Of a DNA stretch of 64,000 bases, positions 1-7,923 are shown one piece after another. The notes under the pieces were generated by a model. That model was not told where the DNA came from and searched no databases. It saw nothing but the letters and a program-made list of their open reading frames with translations. Origin of the DNA: UKL13-2 sp964417885 (GTDB lineage Bacteria > Pseudomonadota > Gammaproteobacteria > Burkholderiales > Usitatibacteraceae); the NCBI GenBank assembly GCA_964417885.1, contig CAYQKN010000004.1:1-64000 (forward strand), written 5' to 3'. Numbering within the stretch: the stretch's first letter is position 1; each line of letters opens with the position of its first letter. A program made the translations under genes and the position numbers.

Positions 1-515
1 TTCGGCACGTACTTGGCGAGGTTGAAGTCGCTGCGCTTCAGCTTGGTGGTGGCGTTGGCACCGCAGGCGTCCTTTTTCGACATCGGATGCGGCATGCAGG
101 AGAAACCGGTCACCGCCAGCGACACCGGCTTGGTGATGCCCTTGATCGTCAGGTTGCCTTCGATCGAGGCGAGCCGGTCGCCGTCGAACTTGAAGCTGCC
201 GGACTTGAAGGTGATGGTCGGGAATTTTTCAACATCGAAGAAACCGTCGCCCTTGAGGTGGCCGTTGAACAACTCGCTGCCGGTGTTGACCGACCTGGTG
301 TCGATGGTGATGTCGGCTGATCCGGTTTTGGCGACGCGGTCAATGGTGATGCTGCCGCTGGTCTTGTCGAAGCGGCTTTGCTGCAGCGAATAGCCGAAGT
401 GGCTGTATTCGAATTTCGGGAAGGTATGCAGCGGGTCGATCACATAGGTCTCGGGTGCGGCGAAAACCGGCAGGCTGAGGGTGGTGGCGAGGGCCAGGGC
501 GGCGATACGTTTCAT
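1..515 (-). CDS. YceI family periplasmic protein (3' end outside window)
   Basis: The reverse strand reads an open frame from an ATG at 515 off the left edge. It begins with a signal peptide (MKRIAALALATTLSLPVFA) and continues as a YceI-type beta-barrel: ETYVIDPLHTFPKFEYSHFG, then FDKTSGSITIDR, GELFNGHLKGDGFFDVEKFP and ITFKSGSF. YceI proteins are lipocalin-like periplasmic proteins that bind isoprenoid chains in their barrel. It is the last visible gene of the marR-cytochrome b561-yceI-yceI run and is a diverged paralogue of the yceI gene just upstream. About the first 171 residues are present; the C-terminus is missing only because the window ends. The family call is firm, while the ligand and role are unknown. 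Confidence 0.9.
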   Translation of the reverse strand, partial: MKRIAALALATTLSLPVFAAPETYVIDPLHTFPKFEYSHFGYSLQQSRFDKTSGSITIDRVAKTGSADITIDTRSVNTGSELFNGHLKGDGFFDVEKFPTITFKSGSFKFDGDRLASIEGNLTIKGITKPVSLAVTGFSCMPHPMSKKDACGANATTKLKRSDFNLAKYVP

Positions 516-568
516 CTGATTACTCCATTACGATTGGCAGGTTGAGGGGTTGAAACAAAGGGGGAAAA

Positions 569-1174
569 CTATTTGCTTTTGGCGGCCGGCCTGTCAGTCG
601 CAGTTGGCGCCGCCGCCGACGCGACGATGCGGAAATTGACCTGCACATCGTTGGCAACCATCGAGACATCGGTCCAGGGACCTTCACCGATGGCGAAGTC
701 GATGCGCTTGACGACAAAGCCGCCTTCAAACACGCCGTTGCCGCCGTCGGCGCGGAAGGTGAACGGCGCGACCACCGGCTGCGACTTGCCCTTGATGCTG
801 AGCGAGCCGGTGATCTCGTACTTGCCCGGCCCGGCCGGTTTCGCGCTGGTCGAGGTAAAGGTGGCGGTGGGAAACATGCGCACGTTGAACCACTGCTTGC
901 CGACCACTTCGTCGTTGGCATCCTTGGAGCCGGCATCGATGGCGGCTGTGTCCACGCTGATACTGACTTTGGCCGTCTCAGGCTTGGCCGGATCGAAGGA
1001 CAACTGGGCGGTGAACTTGGGGAATTTGCCGTTGACCGCCACGCCCATCTGCTTCGACACAAAGCCGATGGCGGATTTTTCCGGCAGCACGGTGCCGAAT
1101 TCAACGGCGGATGCCAACCCCGGCACGGTCAGCGTGGCGAGGCAGAGAAAAACGGCAGGCAGCAGCTTGTTCAT
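569..1174 (-). CDS. YceI family periplasmic protein
   Basis: The 201-residue protein starts with a clear signal peptide (MNKLLPAVFLCLATLTVPGLASA) followed by the YceI barrel: VLPEKSAIGFVSKQMGV, FDPAKPETAKVSISVDTA, a WFNVRMFPTATFTS block and a final FAIGEG.WTDVSMVANDVQV strand. A TTG at 1180 would add two residues, but the ATG at 1174 gives the better signal peptide. It lies 32 bp downstream of the cytochrome b561 gene. YceI next to a diheme b561 is a common proteobacterial pairing, thought to link a lipid/quinone-binding barrel to membrane electron transfer. That partnership is inference. The C-terminal tail (ATDRPAAKSK) is longer than in many YceI proteins. Confidence 0.92.
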   Translation of the reverse strand: MNKLLPAVFLCLATLTVPGLASAVEFGTVLPEKSAIGFVSKQMGVAVNGKFPKFTAQLSFDPAKPETAKVSISVDTAAIDAGSKDANDEVVGKQWFNVRMFPTATFTSTSAKPAGPGKYEITGSLSIKGKSQPVVAPFTFRADGGNGVFEGGFVVKRIDFAIGEGPWTDVSMVANDVQVNFRIVASAAAPTATDRPAAKSK

Positions 1175-1206
1175 GCGCAATGACTTTCGAAATGGTGTGG
1201 GCGTTT

Positions 1207-1749
1207 TCAGGCGCGCTTGCCGGGCATCATCCGGCGCAGCACGTCGTCGCGATCGACAAAATGGTGTTTCAGCGCGGCCGCGGCATGCGCTGCCACCACC
1301 GCCATCATCGAGTAGTTGAGCCAGCGATGGACCAGCTCCAGCAGCTCCCCCCGTTCCTCGTCCTTGCCCAACAGATCGGGCAGCGGCAGCACGCCGAAGT
1401 AGACAGTCTGGAAACCCTTGGCAGAACTCATCAGCCAGCCGGTCAGCGGGATGGCGAACATGAACACATACAGCAGCACATGGCTGGCGTGGGCGGCAAA
1501 CCGCTGCCAGGCCGGCATCGGCGGCAGCGTCGGCGCGGCGTGCGTCAGCCGCCAGGCGCTACGCAACACGACCAGGATGAAAATGCTGACGCCGGCCCAT
1601 TTGTGCCAGTTGTAGAGCTTCAGTTTTTCCGGCGAGAACTTGAGGCCGGTCATGTAGAGGCCGACGCCGAATGAAACCAGGATCATGGCGCCGACCAGCC
1701 AGTGCAGGGCGATGGCGGTGCCGCTGTATTTGCCGGTGGCATCACTCAC
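1207..1749 (-). CDS. Cytochrome b561 family membrane protein
   Basis: This 180-residue integral membrane protein has four hydrophobic segments and the family's histidines: YSGTAIALHWLVGAMIL in helix 1, LYNWHKWAGVSIF in helix 2, FAAHASHVLLYVFMFAIPLTGW in helix 3 and MMAVVAAHAAAALKHHFVD in helix 4. These are the expected ligands for two b-type hemes. Bacterial b561 proteins oxidise quinol or superoxide at the inner membrane. The gene starts with GTG and overlaps the marR stop by 4 bp (GTGA), so the two are translationally coupled. Two yceI genes follow in the same direction. Regulation by the MarR protein is inferred from the operon layout. Confidence 0.93.
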   Translation of the reverse strand: MSDATGKYSGTAIALHWLVGAMILVSFGVGLYMTGLKFSPEKLKLYNWHKWAGVSIFILVVLRSAWRLTHAAPTLPPMPAWQRFAAHASHVLLYVFMFAIPLTGWLMSSAKGFQTVYFGVLPLPDLLGKDEERGELLELVHRWLNYSMMAVVAAHAAAALKHHFVDRDDVLRRMMPGKRA

Positions 1750-2186
1750 GCCGCGTGCTCCTGGAGGCTTGCATTGTGCGCGTCGAAGGCGGTGCGCAAA
1801 CGCTGCAGCTGTTGCTGCATGGTGGCCAGTTCGCTGTCGCTGAAACTGCTGAACAGCGGCTCCAGGTGCTGCAGGTGAAGGGGGAATATTTTCTCGAACA
1901 GTTTTTGCCCGCTCGGCGTCAGGCGGGTGATCCAGCTGCGACCGTCGTCTGGCGAAGCCGTGCGCTCGAGCAGGCCCTTGTCTGCCAGCCGGTCCAGCAC
2001 GCCGGTCAGGGTGCCCTTGGTGATGAGGGTTTTCTGGCCAAGTTCCTTGCAGGTCATGCCTTCGGTATTGCCGAGCGTGGCAACGATATCGAATTGGGCC
2101 GGGGTCAGGCCCAGCTCGCGCACGTGCAGGGCCGAGCAGCGCTCAAAGCCACGGGCGCTTTCGATCAACGCGCGTACGACCGGCAT
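1746..2186 (-). CDS. MarR family transcriptional regulator
   Basis: This is a small winged-helix regulator of the MarR family. The core LGLTPAQFDIVATLGNTEGMTCKEL.. followed by LITKGTLTGVLDRLADKGLLERT and DDGRSWITRLT is the typical DNA-binding helix plus wing (DxRxxxxxLT). I prefer the ATG at 2186 because AGGA sits 5 bases before it; the in-frame ATG at 2204 would add six residues but has no clear ribosome site. It heads the operon with cytochrome b561 and two YceI genes. A strong palindrome just upstream (2221-2248) suits autorepression. The inducer is unknown. One cysteine (FERCSAL) lies near the N-terminus, so a redox-sensing role like OhrR is possible but unproven. Confidence 0.9.
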   Translation of the reverse strand: MPVVRALIESARGFERCSALHVRELGLTPAQFDIVATLGNTEGMTCKELGQKTLITKGTLTGVLDRLADKGLLERTASPDDGRSWITRLTPSGQKLFEKIFPLHLQHLEPLFSSFSDSELATMQQQLQRLRTAFDAHNASLQEHAA

Positions 2187-2220
2187 GAATTTCCTGGAGG
2201 GCATGGGGCAGGGCTGGACT

Positions 2221-2248
2221 AAAAATAGTTCGTATTAGAACTAGTTTT
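2221..2248. promoter_or_regulatory. Candidate MarR operator palindrome
   Basis: An inverted repeat with arms AAAAATAGTTC and GAACTAGTTTT and a 6-base spacer (GTATTA) lies immediately upstream of marR. Ten of eleven arm positions pair, and the inner six (TAGTTC/GAACTA) are perfect. Size, symmetry and AT-rich flanks fit a MarR-dimer site. It sits between divergent marR and the MOSC gene and could control either side. Confidence 0.6.
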
Positions 2249-2369
2249 TCACATTGATGGGCAGGTGTCAACCGGTCTTTTTGCCTTGGGACCGGTGCTG
2301 CCCGCGCTTCGACACCGCCGGATCGGCAATAATTCCCCCTCACTTTCCGGATTCGCCGACATCCACACC

Positions 2370-2909
2370 ATGAGCAAGGTGATCGCCGTCCATCTCTCCG
2401 CCAGTCATGTCTTTTCCAAATCGATGCAGCCGCGCATCCGGCTGCTGGCGGGGCTGGGTGTGGAAGGCGATGCGCATAGCGGCGTCAACGTCCAGCACCG
2501 CTCCCGCGTGGCACGCGACCCCTCGCAGCCCAACCTGCGGCAGGTGCATCTGATGCACGAGGAGCTTCACGATGAACTGCGTGCGGCCGGCTTTGCGGTG
2601 ATGCCGGGCGCGCTGGGCGAAAACATCACCACCCGCGGCATTGACTTGCTGGACTTGCCGGCGGGAACGCTGCTGCGCCTGGGTGCCGGCGCCGTGGTGC
2701 GGCTGACCGGGCTGCGCAATCCTTGCGCGCAATTGGACAAGTGCCAGCCGGGCCTGACGGCGGCTACGCGGGGGCGCGACCACAACGGCAGGCTGATTCG
2801 CAAGGCGGGCGTGATGAGCGTGGTGGTGGCCGGCGGCGACGTGCGGCCGGGCGATGCGATTGATATTGTGCTGCCGCCGCCGCCATACATTGAACTTGAC
2901 CGGGTGTAG
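2370..2909 (+). CDS. MOSC domain-containing protein
   Basis: The protein has 179 residues from the ATG at 2370 (MSKVIAVHLSASHVFSKS). It matches the MOSC domain, the beta-strand-rich sulfur-carrier domain found at the C-terminus of molybdenum cofactor sulfurases and in stand-alone bacterial proteins. Visible family features are GLGVEGDAHSG near the start, a PGALGENITTRGIDL loop, LRLGAGAVVRLTGLRNPCAQLD with the conserved cysteine of the RxPC-like motif, and a final VRPGDAIDIV strand. Upstream in-frame codons lack a ribosome site and belong to the intergenic region. Stand-alone MOSC proteins are thought to carry or transfer sulfur, or to hydroxylate or reduce N-oxygenated substrates with Moco. 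The substrate is not predictable here. Confidence 0.9.
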   Translation: MSKVIAVHLSASHVFSKSMQPRIRLLAGLGVEGDAHSGVNVQHRSRVARDPSQPNLRQVHLMHEELHDELRAAGFAVMPGALGENITTRGIDLLDLPAGTLLRLGAGAVVRLTGLRNPCAQLDKCQPGLTAATRGRDHNGRLIRKAGVMSVVVAGGDVRPGDAIDIVLPPPPYIELDRV

Positions 2910-3007
2910 CGCCTGCCGGCCGCATTGAATATCGGCGTCACGGTTTGCTACAACGCCCGAGCCGGCTATCGGCTATCGTCAGCGGCATTTCCAACAGGAG
3001 CCCGAAA

Positions 3008-4075
3008 ATGGCTAAAGGTTGCATCGGCGTATTGCTGCTGCTGTGGTCCGCCGCCGCGGTGGCGGCCAACACCCACGGATTCGAACTCACGCGCGTGACC
3101 GACCAGGTATATGTCGCGCTGCGCACCGAGCCGCCCGGGCTGACGTTTGTATCGAACAGCGTCTTCATCATCAACGATGACGACGTGGTGGTGGTCGACA
3201 CCGGCGTCGGGCCGGCAACGGCGAAGGCAGCAATTGCGGCGCTGCGCACCCTGACCGACAAGCCGGTGCGAGTGGTGATCAATACCCACTGGCACGACGA
3301 CCACATGATGGGCAACGCCACCTGGCGCGACGCCTTCCCGGGCGTTGAGTTCATCGGTCATGCCAATGCCGCGGCGGAGTTGATGTCCACCGGTGTTGCC
3401 AATCGCAGGCAACTGCTGGAACAGGGGCCGGCGTTTGCGCGGCAGATTCGCGAGGCGGTGGAAAAGAAGCAGAACCTCGCCGGCAAGCCAATCAGCGAGG
3501 AGGAGCGACTCGCCTACCTGAGCGACGTTGCCTGGGCCGAACGCTATTTTGTCGAGGCGCCCGGCTTCAGATTGGTCGCGCCGACGATGACGTTCGATGA
3601 CCGGCTGTCGCTGGTGCGCGGCCAGCGCCGGATCGAGATCCTGCATCTGGGTCGCGCGCACACCGCGGCGGATATCGTGGTGCATCTGCCGCGGGAAAAC
3701 ATCGTCATCACCGGCGACCTGGTGGTGTGGCCGGTTCCCCTGTTTGGCTCGACCTCGTTTCCGGTCGATTACACGGCGACGCTGGGCAAGTTGCTGGCGC
3801 TGAATGCCGCCATCATCATTCCTGGCCACGGTCCGGTGATGAAGGACGACAGCTACGTGCGCCGGATGATCGCGCTGCTGACGTCAATCGACACCCAGGT
3901 CCGGGCGGCAGTCGGGCGGGGGGAAGCGCTGGAGCAGGTGCGAAAGAGCGTCGATCTCGAGTCGTACCGACGCGCATTCGCCGGCGACAGCCCGTTGCGG
4001 ACGATGCTGTTCGCCAATTATGTGCAGGGCCCGGGTGTGAGCCGGGCGTTCCTGCAGCTGACCGGAAAGCTTTGA
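3008..4075 (+). CDS. Periplasmic metallo-beta-lactamase-fold hydrolase
   Basis: This 355-residue protein begins with a signal peptide (MAKGCIGVLLLLWSAAAVAA) and carries the metallo-beta-lactamase fold. The zinc motif is NTHWHDDHMMGN (HxHxDH), preceded by VVVVDTGVGPATA. A later LHLGRAHTAADIVVHLP supplies the third histidine, VITGDLVVW the bridging aspartate and IIPGHGPVM the last histidine. A long alpha-helical insert (about residues 130-180) separates the motifs. The layout resembles quinoprotein-relay or cyclase-like secreted MBL enzymes more than true class B beta-lactamases. The start at 3008 follows GGAG. Its stop lies one base from the convergent globin gene. The substrate is unknown. 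Confidence 0.88.
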   Translation: MAKGCIGVLLLLWSAAAVAANTHGFELTRVTDQVYVALRTEPPGLTFVSNSVFIINDDDVVVVDTGVGPATAKAAIAALRTLTDKPVRVVINTHWHDDHMMGNATWRDAFPGVEFIGHANAAAELMSTGVANRRQLLEQGPAFARQIREAVEKKQNLAGKPISEEERLAYLSDVAWAERYFVEAPGFRLVAPTMTFDDRLSLVRGQRRIEILHLGRAHTAADIVVHLPRENIVITGDLVVWPVPLFGSTSFPVDYTATLGKLLALNAAIIIPGHGPVMKDDSYVRRMIALLTSIDTQVRAAVGRGEALEQVRKSVDLESYRRAFAGDSPLRTMLFANYVQGPGVSRAFLQLTGKL

Positions 4076-4076
4076 C

Positions 4077-4499
4077 TCAGGCCGCCTCGAACATCTCGTT
4101 CGCGGCCATTTTCATGTTGTCGGCCAGCGCGCCGTAAACCGCAATCCAGGCGTTTTCAACTTCCGGCGTGAAGGCGGCGCCGAGGCCCTTTTCCAGCGTC
4201 CACAGCAGTGCCGCGCCGACCGTTTCGTAGTGTCCGTCCTCGACACCATAGCCGGTGTGGCGGCGGCCGAGGTTGCGTACCACCGGCAGCAGTTTTTCCG
4301 GCTGGTCGAGCAGGCAGACGGCGCCGGCGATCATGTTCATCAGCTTGCTGCCCTGTGCGTCCAGGCTGTTGCGGAACAGCGGACGCAGGCTGGGGTCGAG
4401 TTCGAACAGGCGGCTGTAGAACAGCTTGGCGGCGGAATCGGCGATCGGTGACACCTCGGCGAACGAGGATCGGACAAGTGCAATCTGCTGCGGGGTCAT
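4077..4499 (-). CDS. Single-domain globin (bacterial haemoglobin)
   Basis: The 140-residue protein has the helical globin pattern: LVRSSFAEVSPIADSAAKLFYSRLFELDPSLRPLF (helices A-C with the CD-corner Phe), SKLMNMIAGAVCLLDQPEKL (helix E region), and VVRNLGRRHTGYGVEDGHYETVGAALLWTLEKGLG, where RRHTGYGV supplies the proximal F8 histidine. There is no flavodoxin-reductase domain, so this is a single-domain globin of the Vitreoscilla VHb/flavohaemoglobin group. It probably binds oxygen or NO. The start is supported by GGAG 6 bases upstream. It is monocistronic and convergent with the metallo-hydrolase. Confidence 0.92.
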   Translation of the reverse strand: MTPQQIALVRSSFAEVSPIADSAAKLFYSRLFELDPSLRPLFRNSLDAQGSKLMNMIAGAVCLLDQPEKLLPVVRNLGRRHTGYGVEDGHYETVGAALLWTLEKGLGAAFTPEVENAWIAVYGALADNMKMAANEMFEAA

Positions 4500-4680
4500 G
4501 CGGGCTCCTGGTGTGTTTGGGGGATGTCGGGCGCCATCCTGCCGTGCCGTCCGGCGCCCGTCAGCCGGCAGTCGACGAAACGCAAAAAAACATGCCCGGG
4601 TTGCGCACCGGCCGGACAGGAAGTTCGCCGCACGGGTTCATAATCGCAGGCATCGCATCCACGCCGCCGGGATCCCGACC

Positions 4681-5658
4681 ATGAAAATTGCCGTCATCGA
4701 TGACTATCAGGACGCGCTGCGTTCGCTCGATTGCTTCGCGCGCCTGCAGGGCCACGAGGTCACGGTGTTTCACGACACGCTGGCGGATCCGTTGCAACTG
4801 GCGGACCGGCTCAAGCCGTTCGACGCCGTCATCCTCACCCAGCAACGTTCATCCTTCCCGCGCGCGGTGATTGAACGCCTGCCGGCGCTCAGACTGGTCA
4901 GCCAGACCGGGCGCAACACGGCGCATATCGACCTCGACGCCTGCACCGCGCAGGGGGTGGCGGTGGCAGCCGCCGGCAGCGGCAGCCCGCACGCCACGGC
5001 GGAACTGGCATGGGGCTTGATCCTCGCCAGCATGCGGCACATCCCGCAGGAAGTGGCGGCGCTCAGGGCAGGGCACTGGCAGACCAGCGTCGGCCGCGGC
5101 TTGCACGGCAAAAAACTGGGCATCTATGCCTTCGGCCGCATCGGCAGCCTGGTGGCGGAAGTCGGCCGGGCGTTTGGCATGAAGGTAATGTGCTGGGGGC
5201 GCGAGGGTTCGCTGGCCAACGCCCGTGCCGACGGCTTTTCGGCGGCGCATTCGCGTGCCGACTTCTTTGCCAGCGCCGATGTGATTTCGCTGCACCTGCC
5301 GCTGAACGCGGAAACGCGCGGCATCATCACGGCCGACGACCTTGCGGGCATGAAGCCCTCGGCGTTGCTGGTCAATACCAGCCGGGCACCGTTGATTGCC
5401 GACGGGGCTTTGCTGGCGGCACTGAAGAACGGCCGGCCGGGCAGTGCGGCCATCGATGTTTTCGAACAGGAACCGGTGCTGGGCGGCAATCACCCGCTGC
5501 TGGCGCTGCCGAATGTGATCTGCACGCCGCATCTGGGATACGTCGAAAAATCGGCGCTGGAGAATTTTTACGGCGGCGCGATCGACAGCATCCTCGCGTT
5601 CGCCGCCGGTGCGCCGGTCAACCTGCTCAATCCAGTGGTGGTGGCGGCTCGCCGTTGA
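4681..5658 (+). CDS. D-2-hydroxyacid dehydrogenase family protein
   Basis: This 325-residue NAD-dependent oxidoreductase belongs to the D-isomer 2-hydroxyacid dehydrogenase family. The Rossmann motif is KKLGIYAFGRIGSLVAEVGRAFGMKV. The catalytic set can be seen as the arginine in LVNTSRAPLI, the glutamate in AIDVFEQEPV and the histidine in CTPHLGYVEK. The N-terminal half supplies the substrate domain (RSSFPRAVIERLPALRLVSQTGRNTAHID). The start at 4681 is the first codon of a good beta-strand (MKIAVIDDYQDA); earlier in-frame codons overlap the upstream promoter area. No pathway partner sits beside it, so the 2-keto acid reduced is unknown. Its 3' end lies 10 bp from the convergent apt gene. Confidence 0.9.
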   Translation: MKIAVIDDYQDALRSLDCFARLQGHEVTVFHDTLADPLQLADRLKPFDAVILTQQRSSFPRAVIERLPALRLVSQTGRNTAHIDLDACTAQGVAVAAAGSGSPHATAELAWGLILASMRHIPQEVAALRAGHWQTSVGRGLHGKKLGIYAFGRIGSLVAEVGRAFGMKVMCWGREGSLANARADGFSAAHSRADFFASADVISLHLPLNAETRGIITADDLAGMKPSALLVNTSRAPLIADGALLAALKNGRPGSAAIDVFEQEPVLGGNHPLLALPNVICTPHLGYVEKSALENFYGGAIDSILAFAAGAPVNLLNPVVVAARR

Positions 5659-5667
5659 CTGTTGCCG

Positions 5668-6201
5668 CTATTCGCCGTCAAACGCACACAGCGCGATGCT
5701 GCCGAAGCCGCCCGCCGACAGCCGCTTGCGGCCGCCCAGCGCGGGCAGGTCAATGACAAAGGCGCATTCGACCACCTTGCCGCCCAGCGTTTCGATCAGC
5801 GTGGCCGCCGCCAGCGCGGTGCCGCCGGTGGCGATCAGGTCGTCGACCAGCAACACCCGTTCATCACGGGCGATCGCATCGACGTGTACCTCGACCCGGT
5901 CGGTGCCGTACTCCAGCTGATAGTCGCGGCCGATCCGCTCGGCCGGCAGTTTGCCCGGCTTGCGGATCGGCACGAATCCGGCGCCCAGTGCCAGCGCCAG
6001 CGGCGCGGCAAGAATGAAGCCGCGCGACTCGATGCCGGCGACTTTGCTGATGCGCTGGCCGGTATAGCGCGCGGCCAGCGCATCAACAGTCAGGCGAAAA
6101 CCGGCCGCGTCATTGAACAACGTGGTGATGTCGCGGAACTGAATGCCCGGATGCGGAAAGTCGGGAACGGTGCGAATGAGGGATTTGATGTGCTGTTGCA
6201 T
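5668..6201 (-). CDS. apt: Adenine phosphoribosyltransferase
   Basis: The 177-residue protein matches bacterial Apt, which salvages adenine with PRPP to give AMP. It starts with IRTVPDFPHPGIQFRDITTL, contains the adenine/hood segment GIESRGFILAAPLALALG, and has the type I phosphoribosyltransferase PRPP loop VLLVDDLIATGGTALAA. The ending GRKRLSAGGFGSIALCAFD is also typical. Length is normal for the family. It is a single gene, convergent with the hydroxyacid dehydrogenase gene. Confidence 0.97.
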   Translation of the reverse strand: MQQHIKSLIRTVPDFPHPGIQFRDITTLFNDAAGFRLTVDALAARYTGQRISKVAGIESRGFILAAPLALALGAGFVPIRKPGKLPAERIGRDYQLEYGTDRVEVHVDAIARDERVLLVDDLIATGGTALAAATLIETLGGKVVECAFVIDLPALGGRKRLSAGGFGSIALCAFDGE

Positions 6202-6400
6202 GCCAGCAGTGTACGCAAGCGGGCATACCGCTGACCAGCGCGGCGGCCGGGCGCAATAATTTTGTTACAAATGCGCAGATTGCGATTGCGGCTGCCGGCG
6301 TATGCTTTTGTTGACCGGATACGAAAGCCGTGTCGCGATGACTGGCATGGCGCAACGCATGAATCGCGGTCCAACCAATCTTTCGAAGGAGCATCCAAGC

Positions 6401-6676
6401 ATGAAGAAAATCAGTTGTTTCCTGGCCGCCCTGTTGTTCGGCGTGTCCGCGTCGTTTGCCATGGCGCAACCCGGTCCGCCGCCCGGTGGTGGTCCCGGGG
6501 AAGGCCGGCCGCATCCGCCGCGCGATTGCAGCAAGGCACCGGATGCCGAAAAGAAAGCGCGCTGCGAGTCCATGCAGGCCGCGATGGAGAAGTGCAAGGA
6601 CAAGAAGCAGGAAGAACGCCGTGCCTGCATGAAGGAAGCCATGCCGAAACGGGACCAGCCCAAGCCGGACAAGTAG
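6401..6676 (+). CDS. Small secreted Cys- and Pro-rich protein, function unknown
   Basis: The 91-residue protein has a strong signal peptide (MKKISCFLAALLFGVSASFAMA) followed by a Pro/Gly-rich stretch (QPGPPPGGGPGEGRPHPP). A charged, helical tail contains three spaced cysteines (RDCSK.., KARCESM.., EKCKDKK..) and a fourth in ERRACMKEA. The start follows GGAG by a short spacer. Lysine-rich helical periplasmic proteins of this kind can bind metal or act as chaperones, but no family is recognised. A strong terminator (6704-6733) directly follows, so it is a single-gene transcript. Confidence 0.75.
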   Translation: MKKISCFLAALLFGVSASFAMAQPGPPPGGGPGEGRPHPPRDCSKAPDAEKKARCESMQAAMEKCKDKKQEERRACMKEAMPKRDQPKPDK

Positions 6677-6703
6677 CCTGCGTTCAGCCTGGTTGCATCA
6701 TGC

Positions 6704-6733
6704 GGCGCCCGGATCGGGACCGGGCGCCTTTTT
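6704..6733 (+). terminator. Rho-independent terminator
   Basis: A perfect 9-bp stem GGCGCCCGG / CCGGGCGCC with a 7-base loop is followed by TTTTT. It closes the small secreted-protein gene and lies 28 bp before the TauE-family gene. Confidence 0.85.
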
Positions 6734-6760
6734 CCTGCCGTCATCGCCTACAATCCCGGC

Positions 6761-7555
6761 ATGACCTGGCTTGCAGCCTATGCCGTGACCGGCGCACTGG
6801 TGGGATTTCTGGCGGGATTGCTCGGCATCGGCGGCGGCATGACGCTGGTGCCGGTGCTGGCCGCGCTGTTTACCGTCCAGTCCCTGACCACCGACCACAA
6901 CGTGCATCTGGCGCTGGCGACGGCGATGGCGTCGGCCGCCTTTACCTCCAGTGCGAGCGTGCGCGAACACCACCGGCACGGCGCGGTTGACTGGTCGATC
7001 GTCAGGCGCATGGTGCCGGGCATGATGACCGGCTCGCTGCTGTCCACCTTTGCCACCGGCTGGATTTCGCAGCGATCGCTCGCGATCGCCTTTGCCGTGA
7101 TCGTCTATGTGGCGGCGACACAGATGCTGCTCGGCAAGAAACCGCATGCCTCGCGCACGCTGCCGGGTGCCATGCCGTTGTTTGCCATTGGCACCGTCAT
7201 TGGCGTGCTGTCCGGCCTGGTGTCGGCCGGCGGTACCTTCCTGGTGATGCCGGTGATGCTGTATTGCGGCGTGGCGATGCATACCGCCATCGGCACCGGG
7301 GCGGCCATCGGCATCCCGGTTACCGCCATCGGCACGCTCGGCTACATTGCGGCAGGCTGGCATGTGGACGACCTGCCCGAGTACCACCTGGGGTTTGTTT
7401 TCCTGCCGGCGCTGGCCGCACTGGTTGTCGGCAGCATCGTGACAGCGCCGATGGGCGCGCGGCTGGCGCATCGCCTGCCGGTTGCGACCCTGAAGCGGAT
7501 TTTCGCGCTGCTGATGTTTGTACTGGCGACCAAGATGGTGGTGTCGTACTGGTAG
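6761..7555 (+). CDS. TauE/SafE (DUF81) family membrane permease
   Basis: The 264-residue hydrophobic protein has about eight membrane segments in two repeats. Each repeat has a glycine-rich signature: GALVGFLAGLLGIGGGMTLVPVL near the N-terminus and GTVIGVLSGLVSAGGTFLVMPVML in the middle. These are typical of the TauE/SafE family, whose members export sulfite, sulfoacetate or other organosulfur anions, or transport other small acids. Soluble loops are short. No metabolic partner is adjacent, so the substrate is unknown. The window's sulfur genes (soxXA, tusA) are far away, so a sulfite role would be speculation. Confidence 0.88.
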   Translation: MTWLAAYAVTGALVGFLAGLLGIGGGMTLVPVLAALFTVQSLTTDHNVHLALATAMASAAFTSSASVREHHRHGAVDWSIVRRMVPGMMTGSLLSTFATGWISQRSLAIAFAVIVYVAATQMLLGKKPHASRTLPGAMPLFAIGTVIGVLSGLVSAGGTFLVMPVMLYCGVAMHTAIGTGAAIGIPVTAIGTLGYIAAGWHVDDLPEYHLGFVFLPALAALVVGSIVTAPMGARLAHRLPVATLKRIFALLMFVLATKMVVSYW

Positions 7556-7923
7556 GCCGGCTTTGCGTGGCCAGATACAGGCGCATCAGCGCTTGGAGGT
7601 GCCGAAGCGGGTTTGAATGGTGTCGCTGGAATGAAACTCAAGTACTGGTGCGGCTTTCCAGCCGAAAGTGTGCCAAACACCGCGCCAGTGCTTGAGTTTG
7701 GCTTCGGAAGCGACTGCCGTGCGCGAATTTGCGTTTGCACCCCACGCGATGAGGCAATGTGTTCCAGCCGCGACTGCCACCCTGATCACTTGCTGAGCGG
7801 GCATTGCCGCCCGCGACGACCGATTGCCAGCGGCAGTGAACGTGGCGTAGCCGACGACGCGTGAAGACAGCGCCTTCAACCCGCCCGGATACGCTGCCTT
7901 ACCTGTCCGTCGCGGACAATTCC
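7556..7923. other. Gap between convergent genes with palindromic repeat copy 1
   Basis: This 368-bp gap holds repeat copy 1 (7634-7699). On the minus strand it also holds an open frame (7586-7960, about 124 codons) that runs through the repeat and contains AAGNRSSRAAMPAQQVIRVA. That frame is GC-rich at third positions but has no ribosome site, and its upstream end overlaps the amidohydrolase gene. I do not call it a gene; it may be a remnant of a small phage-like protein. No clear promoter or terminator was seen. Confidence 0.4.
7634..7699. repeat. REP-like palindromic repeat, copy 1
   Basis: A 66-bp imperfect palindrome. The left arm begins AAACTCAAGTACTGGTGCGG and the right arm is CCGCGCCAGTGCTTGAGTTT; 18 of 20 outer positions pair. 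It shares its core with the copies at 17897, 38073 and 57533. It lies between the convergent TauE-family and amidohydrolase genes. Confidence 0.8.

Noticed and set aside
3008..4075. True class B beta-lactamase (resistance gene)
   Set aside because: It has the HxHxDH fold, but the long helical insert and the motif layout suit other secreted MBL hydrolases; resistance is not supported.
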